A stretch of 64,000 bases of DNA. Origin: Aurantiacibacter gangjinensis (lineage in GTDB: Bacteria > Pseudomonadota > Alphaproteobacteria > Sphingomonadales > Sphingomonadaceae). Below are positions 56,409 to 64,000 of this stretch, piece after piece. The stretch lies in assembly GCF_001886695.1 (NCBI RefSeq), contig NZ_CP018097.1, positions 1,693,001 to 1,757,000 of the forward strand. Direction: 5' to 3'. The translations under genes and the position numbers were made by a program. Within the stretch, counting starts at the first letter, position 1, and the number at the start of each line of letters is the position of its first letter. The notes under the pieces were generated by a model, which worked only from the letters and a program-made list of their open reading frames with translations, had not been told where the DNA came from and made no database searches.

Positions 56409-58228
56409 GCGCGCTGGGGGACATCGCGCTCGCCGACTGGCTGGTCGACACTTTCATCTACACCGCGTTGCTGATCGGGCTGGTTTTGCTGGTCCGCCGT
56501 CCGGTGACGCGCCATTTCGGGCCGCAAGTGGCCTATGCGCTGTGGGCGCTGCCTTTCCTGCGTTTCATCATGCCGCCCATCGTGCTGCCTGCATGGATGG
56601 CGCCCACTAGCGATCCGTTGCCCGCTGCCGAAGCCGCGGCCGAGCCGCTGGTCTTCATCCTCTCCGATCCCGCGCCGTCAGCGCCCATTGCGGCAGAGGT
56701 CGCTGCTGCCGCACCTGCCGCCGCGCCGGTGGTCGGCATCGCGGTTACCGACCTGTTGCTGCCGCTCTGGATCGGCGGCGCACTGCTCTTTATCGGCTGG
56801 CGCATCCGCGAATATCGCCGCATGCGCGAGGCGCTGCTGGCCGATGCCGTGCCGGTGGGCGAGGCAGGCAAGGTGCGCCTTGTCGAGACCCCTGCCGTAT
56901 CCGGCCCGGTGGCTTTCGGCGTGCTCGACAAGGTGGTGGCGCTGCCGCCCGCCTTCATGGCGCATCACGACATAAAGGCCCGCGACATGGCTATTGCGCA
57001 CGAGCTTGCGCACCATCGCGGCCACGATCTCGTCGCCAATTTCGCGGCCCAGCCGCTATTGGCTCTGCACTGGTTCAATCCGCTCGCCTGGTGGGGCTGG
57101 CGAGCAATGCGCGCGGATCAGGAGGCGGCGTGCGATGCGCGCGTCGTCGCCGGTCGTGCGCAGTCGGAAAGAGTCACCTACGCCCAGATCATCGCCGGTT
57201 TTGCCACGGGTGACGATCTGGCGCTGGCGGCTCCGATGGCGTGTCCGGTGCTTGGCGAGAAATCGATCATACACCGTTTGAGGAGCCTCACATTGACCGA
57301 CATTTCCGCTCGCCGCCGCCGTATCGGCATTGCCGCCATTGCCGCAACGGCCTTGGCCCTGCCGCTCACCGCGTCGATCACCTACGCACAGGCCGAAGCG
57401 CCTGCAGCTTTGGCCGTGCCTGTCGGTACCAGCCAGCCCTCCCAGCTAGCGCAGCCGCTCGAAAGCGTCGACCCCGACGCGCAGCCGTTAGTGGAGGTCG
57501 AGCAGGATGAAGATCGCGACGTGCGCCGCGTCACCCGTGTCTATCGCGATGGCGAATGGCTGAGCGAGGAGGAGACCGAGGCCGAAATGGCGGCTCTCGA
57601 AGAAGAGTTGGGTGCGCTGGAAATCCATCTGGAAGGCATGGAAGAGGAAATCGAGCGCACCGTCGCGCTTGCCATGCGTAGCAGCGAGCGCGCGATGGAG
57701 CTGCATGGCGAGCAAGCCGCGCAGGTCGAAATGTCGTGCGAGAATGCCGATGAGACCGGCGTATCCGTGCGCGAGCTCGGCGATGGTCGCCAGGCCGTCA
57801 TCGTCTGCCAGCGCAACATCCATCGCTTCGCTCTCAGCAGCGCCGAAACCGGCGTACGCGCCGCGATGGAATCGATCCGCACCATGGAAAGCATTCCCCG
57901 CGAGGAACGCGAAGAAACACTGCGCGAGATGCAGGAAGCGCTCGACGAAATGCGCGAGGAACTGCGCGAAGCTGCCGAAGATCGGCAGGCTGCGCTACGC
58001 ATCGAGGGCAAGGCCAGTCTGGCGGCGGCACAGAACCGCGCGCGCCACACCGGCGTCGCTGCGCGATGGGTCGGCCGCATGGTCAGCCCGGTATCGGTGC
58101 AGCCGGCAACGCTGCGCGTTCGCACCGTACCTGCCGCAGCACCCGCGCGCTCACCGGTCGTGACCCCGGCAGCGCTCCATATCCATGACGAGGCCGATTG
58201 CGACGGCGACACTGCGACCCGCGCCTGA
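56405..58228 (+). CDS. BlaR1-like M56-family metallopeptidase with coiled-coil tail
   Basis: 607 aa. Several membrane helices before and after the catalytic loop (about 12-32, 45-65, 112-135); HExxH at 199-203 (AHELAHH) and the third ligand Glu240 in DQEAACD. After a last helix (about 300-320) there is an acidic, Gln/Glu-rich coiled coil (about 380-470 and 490-545), not the penicillin-binding sensor domain of classical BlaR1. It probably cleaves or frees the BlaI repressor in response to another signal. Confidence 0.9.
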   Translation: MSALGDIALADWLVDTFIYTALLIGLVLLVRRPVTRHFGPQVAYALWALPFLRFIMPPIVLPAWMAPTSDPLPAAEAAAEPLVFILSDPAPSAPIAAEVAAAAPAAAPVVGIAVTDLLLPLWIGGALLFIGWRIREYRRMREALLADAVPVGEAGKVRLVETPAVSGPVAFGVLDKVVALPPAFMAHHDIKARDMAIAHELAHHRGHDLVANFAAQPLLALHWFNPLAWWGWRAMRADQEAACDARVVAGRAQSERVTYAQIIAGFATGDDLALAAPMACPVLGEKSIIHRLRSLTLTDISARRRRIGIAAIAATALALPLTASITYAQAEAPAALAVPVGTSQPSQLAQPLESVDPDAQPLVEVEQDEDRDVRRVTRVYRDGEWLSEEETEAEMAALEEELGALEIHLEGMEEEIERTVALAMRSSERAMELHGEQAAQVEMSCENADETGVSVRELGDGRQAVIVCQRNIHRFALSSAETGVRAAMESIRTMESIPREEREETLREMQEALDEMREELREAAEDRQAALRIEGKASLAAAQNRARHTGVAARWVGRMVSPVSVQPATLRVRTVPAAAPARSPVVTPAALHIHDEADCDGDTATRA

Positions 58229-58292
58229 GCGGCTGCCACCTTTTCGTTATACCCGCCGCCCGGCCCCCCGCGCGGAACGGGAAGGTGCGGCC

Positions 58293-58934
58293 TTAATCGG
58301 TCGGCTGTACGACGGGGCGCGGACGATACCGTGTCCCGTCGGCAGCTACCACATCGGTTTCGACGTTGTCGGGCGGGGGCACCATGCTCTCGCCCGCGTC
58401 GCGTGCGGCGATGAGATCGGCGGGCATGGGACGCGCCGGATAATCGCAGCCGCGCGCTTCGCCCAACCCTTTCAGGTATGCGCGGCGCATCATGCCTGCC
58501 GCTATCGCCTGGCGGAACCTGTATTCATGCGAATTGGCGCCCGAAATCTCTCGAATGATGCCGCGAAAGGGGATGAAGCTGCCGACCACGCGCTGCGCGA
58601 CATTGCCTGCGCGCAATCGCCGTTCTTCCGGCCCGGCAGCGTCCAGATCGTCGCCCAGCACGGCATCGAGGTCGGCGATCCCTGAGCGGATATTGGCACA
58701 ATCCTCCATCCCCTCGCTGCGATAGGTGTTCTCGTTGGCCCAGACGAGGATTTCCGGGATCGGATCGCGCGCCAGATTGAGGTCCGATAGCGGGGTCAGC
58801 ATCACATCGATGGCATCGGCATCGCGCTCTCGCACATTGTCTTGAGCCAATGCCGTCGCTGGCAACGCCAGCGCGGCTATGGCCGCTGCATACGACCGCC
58901 TAGCCGAAATAGCGCGCGTCGCATTGAAGGTCAT
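58293..58934 (-). CDS. Hypothetical secreted protein
   Basis: 213 aa. Signal peptide ending PATALAQ; then an acidic region (MLTPLSDLNLARDPIPEIL), a DCANIRSGIADLDAVLG segment, a GNVAQRVVGSFIPFRGIIREISG stretch, a RGCDYPARP Cys and a Pro-rich tail. Seen in related bacteria without known function as far as I can judge. Its 5' end overlaps the zinc peptidase gene by 35 bases. Confidence 0.75.
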   Translation of the reverse strand: MTFNATRAISARRSYAAAIAALALPATALAQDNVRERDADAIDVMLTPLSDLNLARDPIPEILVWANENTYRSEGMEDCANIRSGIADLDAVLGDDLDAAGPEERRLRAGNVAQRVVGSFIPFRGIIREISGANSHEYRFRQAIAAGMMRRAYLKGLGEARGCDYPARPMPADLIAARDAGESMVPPPDNVETDVVAADGTRYRPRPVVQPTD

Positions 58935-59742
58935 CGCCAGTCTCCATGCCTAGCCGCAGCGCTTCCATACGCTGCTGGCTGGTGCCGTGTGTAAAGCTTT
59001 CCTGGCTGACGCGGCCGCCGGTAATCGTGTCGTCGCCGATAGCGGCAGCGGCGGCCATGCCTTCCTCGAAATCGCCGCGCTCGATCAGATTGCGGTTCCG
59101 GCCGGCCCACACGCCTGCATAGCAATCGGCATGCAATTCCATGATGACATTCAGTTGGTTGGCACGGCGCGGATTTTGTTGCTGCGCGCTACGGATCTGG
59201 CCGGAAAGGCCGGTAATATACTGGATGTGATGCGCGTATTCGTGCGCGACCACATAGAGCCGCGCGAAATCACCGCCATTGCCCGCCATCCGGCCAAGCT
59301 GGTCGTAAAAGCCGGTGTCGATATAAATGGTCTCGTCGGCGGGGCAGTAGAACGGTCCCATGCCGGTGGAAGCTGCGCCGCATCCGGTGTTGAAGCGGGA
59401 AGATGTGGCAAAGCGCAAGGTCGGCTGGCGGAAACCGCCAATGCCCTGCTCCTCAAACAGGACAGGCCAGGTATCGTTGAGCGATTCCAGCGCGTTGCAG
59501 GTCTCGGTCGCATATTGGTTGGAGGTGCACAGCGCCTGCTCGTCTTCGTTCGCGGGTGCCGGTCCGGCGGATTGCTGCTGCACGCCTTCGACCATGCCGA
59601 TGGTCTGCAAGGGGTCCGCGCCGAAGATGAAATACCCTAGCGCCGCCAGCACCAGCGTACCGCATCCGATCCCGCCCGCCTTGCCGGCGCCGCCGGTGCT
59701 GCCGACCTTGATGTTCCCGGTGTTGAACGGATTAAGCCGCAA
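58900..59742 (-). CDS. YpfJ-type neutral zinc metallopeptidase (KPN_02809 family)
   Basis: 280 aa. One N-terminal membrane helix (GIGCGTLVLAALGYFIFGADP), then YCPADETIYIDTGFYDQL, zinc-binding VVAHEYAHHIQ, ELHADCYAG with the second Glu/His set, and a C-terminal TDDLQCDARYFG. The catalytic HExxH is intact. Physiological substrate unknown. Confidence 0.9.
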   Translation of the reverse strand: MRLNPFNTGNIKVGSTGGAGKAGGIGCGTLVLAALGYFIFGADPLQTIGMVEGVQQQSAGPAPANEDEQALCTSNQYATETCNALESLNDTWPVLFEEQGIGGFRQPTLRFATSSRFNTGCGAASTGMGPFYCPADETIYIDTGFYDQLGRMAGNGGDFARLYVVAHEYAHHIQYITGLSGQIRSAQQQNPRRANQLNVIMELHADCYAGVWAGRNRNLIERGDFEEGMAAAAAIGDDTITGGRVSQESFTHGTSQQRMEALRLGMETGDDLQCDARYFG

Positions 59743-59839
59743 TTCTGCCTCCCCGATGGCCTTGCGCCGTTGCGGGGCTGGATTGTCCTCCAGACGCCGC
59801 TAAGGCTGTTTAGACATTCAAACCCCATTGGAGACGCAA

Positions 59840-60595
59840 ATGTTCCTCGAAGGCAAAACCGCACTGGTCACCGGCTCTACCTCGGGCATCGGCCTCGCCA
59901 TTGCCCGTGCGCTGAGCGCGGAGGGGGCAAGTGTCGTGCTGAACGGATTTGGCGACGAGGGTGAGATCGCGCAGCTTTGCGAGGAAATGGGCGCCACCCA
60001 TTCCGCCGCCAACCTGCTCAAAGCGGATGAAATCGAGAAGATGATGGCCGAGGCGGGCGAGGTCGACATCCTCGTCAACAATGCCGGGATGCAGCATGTG
60101 AGCCCGGTAGAGGACTTCCCGACCGACAAATGGGAGATGATCCTCGCGCTCAACCTTACGGCGGTATTCCACACCGTGCGGCTGGCCGTGCCAGTAATGA
60201 AAAAGCGCGGCTGGGGCCGCATCATCAACACCGCCAGCGCCCACTCCAAGACTGCAAGCCCGTTCAAGAGCGCCTATAATGCCAGCAAGCACGGGCTGGA
60301 CGGTTTTACCAAAACCATCGCGCTGGAACTGGCGCAGAGCGGGGTGACGGCGAACTGCATCAGCCCCGGCTATGTCTGGACGCCGCTGGTGGAAGGCCAG
60401 ATCCCCGACACGATGAAAGCGCGCGGCATGACCGAGGACGAGGTCATCAACGATGTGCTGCTGGCCAAACAGCCGACCAAGCGCTTCGTCCAGCCTGCCG
60501 AACTGGGCGCGCTGGCCGCGTTCCTGTGCCGCGAGGAAGCGGGCAATGTGACCGGTGCGAACTGGAGCATGGATGGCGGCTGGACGGCGGAGTGA
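59840..60595 (+). CDS. 3-hydroxybutyrate dehydrogenase
   Basis: 251 aa SDR. GSTSGIG (about residues 11-17), NNAGMQHVSPVEDFP, Ser in TASAHSKTASPFKS, Tyr/Lys in YNASKHG and VWTPLVEGQIPD are the BdhA signature. Interconverts 3-hydroxybutyrate and acetoacetate, consistent with polyhydroxybutyrate use. The ATG has GGAG 6 bases upstream; a TTG four codons earlier is less likely. Confidence 0.9.
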   Translation: MFLEGKTALVTGSTSGIGLAIARALSAEGASVVLNGFGDEGEIAQLCEEMGATHSAANLLKADEIEKMMAEAGEVDILVNNAGMQHVSPVEDFPTDKWEMILALNLTAVFHTVRLAVPVMKKRGWGRIINTASAHSKTASPFKSAYNASKHGLDGFTKTIALELAQSGVTANCISPGYVWTPLVEGQIPDTMKARGMTEDEVINDVLLAKQPTKRFVQPAELGALAAFLCREEAGNVTGANWSMDGGWTAE

Positions 60596-60607
60596 CCTCG
60601 GCCACCA

Positions 60608-60755
60608 CGTCACCCCGGACTTGATCCGGCGTCAGGCTGTTTTTCCTGTTAACGGCCGAAAAACTCCGTAGCATCGCATTCAAGGGAGCCTGACCCCGGC
60701 TCGGAGGCCGGGGTGACGGTAGGGCGGGACCCTTGGGTCAAACCCGGGGTGACAT
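60608..60755. repeat. Array of CACCCCGG palindromic elements (family C)
   Basis: Three related copies: GTCACCCCGGACTTGATCCGG near 60609, a CTGACCCCGGCTCGGAGG-CCGGGGTGAC hairpin near 60689-60719, and CTTGGGTCAAACCCGGGGTGAC near 60732. They lie between the dehydrogenase gene and guaB and are not in either coding frame. Confidence 0.75.
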
Positions 60756-60771
60756 TGTGGGTGAACGGTAA

Positions 60772-62319
<1,548 letters not shown>

Positions 62320-62332
62320 TTTGCCGAACTGC

Positions 62333-62404
62333 GTCCCAGCGAAAGCTGGGACCTCTTTTAGCAGTCGTGCTATATCCGGGAACGGTCCCAGCCTTCGCTG
62401 GGAC
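62333..62404. repeat. Pair of GTCCCAGC palindromes
   Basis: 62333-62352 (GTCCCAGC-gaaa-GCTGGGAC) and 62385-62404 (GTCCCAGCCTTCGCTGGGAC). Same unit as 10315-10334. They sit in the 125-base gap after guaB. Confidence 0.8.
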
Positions 62405-62444
62405 TCCCGATAGGGCGACGACTGGGCTGCCAGGACCAATCAAC

Positions 62445-62957
62445 ATGACCCCCGAAGCGCGCATCGCTCGCCTGTTCCGCCTCGATGCGGAGGGCTGGGC
62501 GCGGCACGCCAATCCGTGGAGCGGGTGGAGCCGGATCGTCACCGGTATGAGCCTCATCATCATCGCCATCTGGAGCCGCGTGTGGATCGGCTGGTGGTCG
62601 CTGCTCCCCATCGCACTTGTCGCGTTCTGGCTGTGGATCAATCCCCGCCTGTTCGCGCCCGCCCGCGATGACAGCGCGTGGATCTCCCGCGGTGTGTTTG
62701 GCGAGCAAATGTGGGCGGCGCGCGGCGAATTGCCGCAGCCCTATATCGGCGCAAAGCTGCCGCATATCTTCAATGCCGTCGCTGGGATTGGCGCCATCGT
62801 CCTCATCTATGGGCTTGTCGTATTGTCGCCGGTGGAAACGGTGATCGGGGCGAGCATCGCCTATGCCGGAAAACTGGCCTTCATCGGCGAGATGGTGAAG
62901 CTGTACGATCGCGTGACGGCCGCGCATCCCGAACGCGCCTATCGCGGCTGGCCGTGA
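62445..62957 (+). CDS. DUF6653 family membrane protein
   Basis: 170 aa. Opens with ARIARLFRLDAEGWARHANPWSGWSR, the family's conserved start, then two hydrophobic stretches (VTGMSLIIIAIWSRVWIGWW and LLPIALVAFWLWI), RLFAPARDDSAWISRGVFGE, and two more (IFNAVAGIGAIVLIYGL and IGASIAYAGKLAFI) before a short tail. Four membrane helices; function unknown. The match to DUF6653 is from memory of the WARHANPWS motif. Confidence 0.8.
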   Translation: MTPEARIARLFRLDAEGWARHANPWSGWSRIVTGMSLIIIAIWSRVWIGWWSLLPIALVAFWLWINPRLFAPARDDSAWISRGVFGEQMWAARGELPQPYIGAKLPHIFNAVAGIGAIVLIYGLVVLSPVETVIGASIAYAGKLAFIGEMVKLYDRVTAAHPERAYRGWP

Positions 62958-63150
62958 TAGCGGTTGTCCTACAGAGGATAGCAACGCTAGGGGCGGACGC
63001 GATGAACCATATGCCGTCCCAAAACCCGTTCTGTTGCGAAAGGTTACACTCTTACAGTGATTCCGCGCAGCAAATCTCTGATTTTGCAGGAACATTCACC
63101 TGTATTGGTTTTTCGAAACCGGTGCTTTGGCGCTCCATGATGGTGCAGTC

Positions 63151-64000
63151 ATGAGGCCCGCCGCCCGCATCCAGTCCGCAATCGAGATCCTCGATGCCAT
63201 CATCGCCGCCGCCCGCTCCGGCGGCGCACCTGCGGATCGTATCCTGGCCGACTGGTTCAAGGGCAATCGCTATGCCGGCAGCAAGGACAAGCGCGCTATC
63301 CGCGAACTGGTTTATGACGCGATCCGCGCCTGCGGTCCGGTGCCGGAAACGGGCAGGGCGGCGATGCTGGGGCTGGTCGAAGAGCGGCCCGAACTGCGCG
63401 ATCTGTTCGACGGCTCGCAATACGGTCCCGCTGCAATTGTGGACGGCGAACGGGTGGCGGAAGGCGGCGTTGCGCCCGAGTGGCTGGAAGACCGGCTGAT
63501 CGCCTCCGGGATCGAGCAAGCCGATGCGGAGGCGCTGCTGGGCCGCGCGCCGCTCGACATGCGGATCAACCGGCTGAAAGTGCCCGAAGGTTTGCCGGAC
63601 CTGCCGGAGCCGGGCGAAGCGCTCGCAGCGCCCGATGCGCTGCGCTTCCCCACCGGCACGCAGGCGAGCGGGTGGGATGCCTATCGCGATGGCCTTGTCG
63701 AAGTGCAGGACCATGGCAGCCAGATCGCTTGTATGGCGGTCGGCGCGCAAGGCGGCGAGACGGTGATCGACCTGTGCGCGGGCGCGGGCGGCAAGACGCT
63801 GGCGCTGGCAGCGGCGATGCGCAACGAAGGCACGCTCGTCGCCGCCGATACCGATCGCCGCCGCCTCTCCCAGCTCGGACCTCGCGCCGAGCGGGCTGGG
63901 GCAGCCGTCTCTGCCGAAGTGCTGCTGGATCCCGGCCGCGAGCTGGAAGCGCTGGAACCGTGGCTGGGCAAGGCGGACCGCGTGCTTGTCGATGCGCCGT
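63151..64000 (+). CDS. rsmB: RsmB/NOP-type 16S rRNA m5C methyltransferase, 3' partial
   Basis: 283 codons of the 5' part, open to the window end. N-terminal NusB-like domain (RIQSAIEILDAI, WFKGNRYAGSKDKRAIRELVYD), then the linker and the SAM domain start: GDLVEVQD-like GLVEVQDHGSQ, DLCAGAGGKTLALAAA and the ADRVLVDAP region (motif IV) at the cut. The rsmB name is by architecture; it could be another NOP2-like rRNA methyltransferase. Follows guaB and DUF6653. Confidence 0.88.
   Translation, partial: MRPAARIQSAIEILDAIIAAARSGGAPADRILADWFKGNRYAGSKDKRAIRELVYDAIRACGPVPETGRAAMLGLVEERPELRDLFDGSQYGPAAIVDGERVAEGGVAPEWLEDRLIASGIEQADAEALLGRAPLDMRINRLKVPEGLPDLPEPGEALAAPDALRFPTGTQASGWDAYRDGLVEVQDHGSQIACMAVGAQGGETVIDLCAGAGGKTLALAAAMRNEGTLVAADTDRRRLSQLGPRAERAGAAVSAEVLLDPGRELEALEPWLGKADRVLVDAP

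Noticed and set aside
60608-60755. guaB riboswitch leader
   Set aside because: The structured sequence is repeat-type palindromes shared with other intergenic sites, with no recognisable purine or PRPP aptamer.

Overview
The window reads as a chromosomal segment of an alphaproteobacterium of the order Sphingomonadales, most likely family Erythrobacteraceae. The evidence is the GC-rich coding style, an exopeptidase and large TonB-dependent receptor repertoire, a Caulobacter-like SigF/NrsF stress pair with a matching promoter, sdhCDA, bamD-recN-ligA in line, and interspersed short palindromes of the kind common in sphingomonads. The family assignment is inference; no rRNA or tRNA gene was found in the window.

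Layout. 0-7.5 kb: end of a dipeptidyl-peptidase IV gene, a MEST-like hydrolase, asd, and small lipoproteins. 7.8-9.1 kb: ribosomal operon rpsF-rpsR-rplI on the minus strand. 9.3-18.2 kb: a DUF808 membrane protein, a peptidoglycan-recycling pair (Mpl-like ligase and LD-carboxypeptidase, divergent), fabD-fabG, dnaN, and an adrenodoxin-type ferredoxin reductase. 18.3-23.9 kb: two tandem GGDEF-EAL-PilZ proteins and a DM13 protein. 24.0-25.8 kb: lepA.

25.8-29.8 kb is the accessory region and the most unusual part. A minus-strand operon with visibly lower GC encodes a 109-aa winged-HTH protein, then five 59-72 aa paralogous mini-HTH proteins, then a winged-HTH/CHAT (caspase-like) protease with His and Cys dyad residues in place. 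The genes mostly overlap or abut, so they look translationally coupled. I know no named system with this layout; a defence or programmed-response role is inference. Beside it lie a frameshifted NadS/HigA-type antitoxin pseudogene, a cluster of palindromic repeats, and a DNA-binding-like gene pair.

30.1-47.1 kb: a TonB-dependent receptor; a three-gene cluster with two 2-oxoglutarate/Fe(II) oxygenases and a methyltransferase; bamD; two stand-alone PilZ proteins; recN, a DUF559 nuclease-fold gene and ligA; SDRs; a DUF2459 protein and prmA; a GIY-YIG gene; and a B3-type metallo-beta-lactamase-fold lipoprotein. The DUF559 and GIY-YIG genes are each bracketed by copies of a different palindromic repeat family, and the ligA Shine-Dalgarno lies inside one copy.

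47.2-64.0 kb: sdhC-sdhD-sdhA without sdhB, an M20 peptidase, a cyclophilin, creD, the SigF-type sigma factor with its NrsF anti-sigma, a BlaI/BlaR1-like regulator pair with two visible operators, a YpfJ-type metallopeptidase, 3-hydroxybutyrate dehydrogenase, guaB, a DUF6653 protein and the 5' part of an rsmB-like rRNA methyltransferase cut by the window end.
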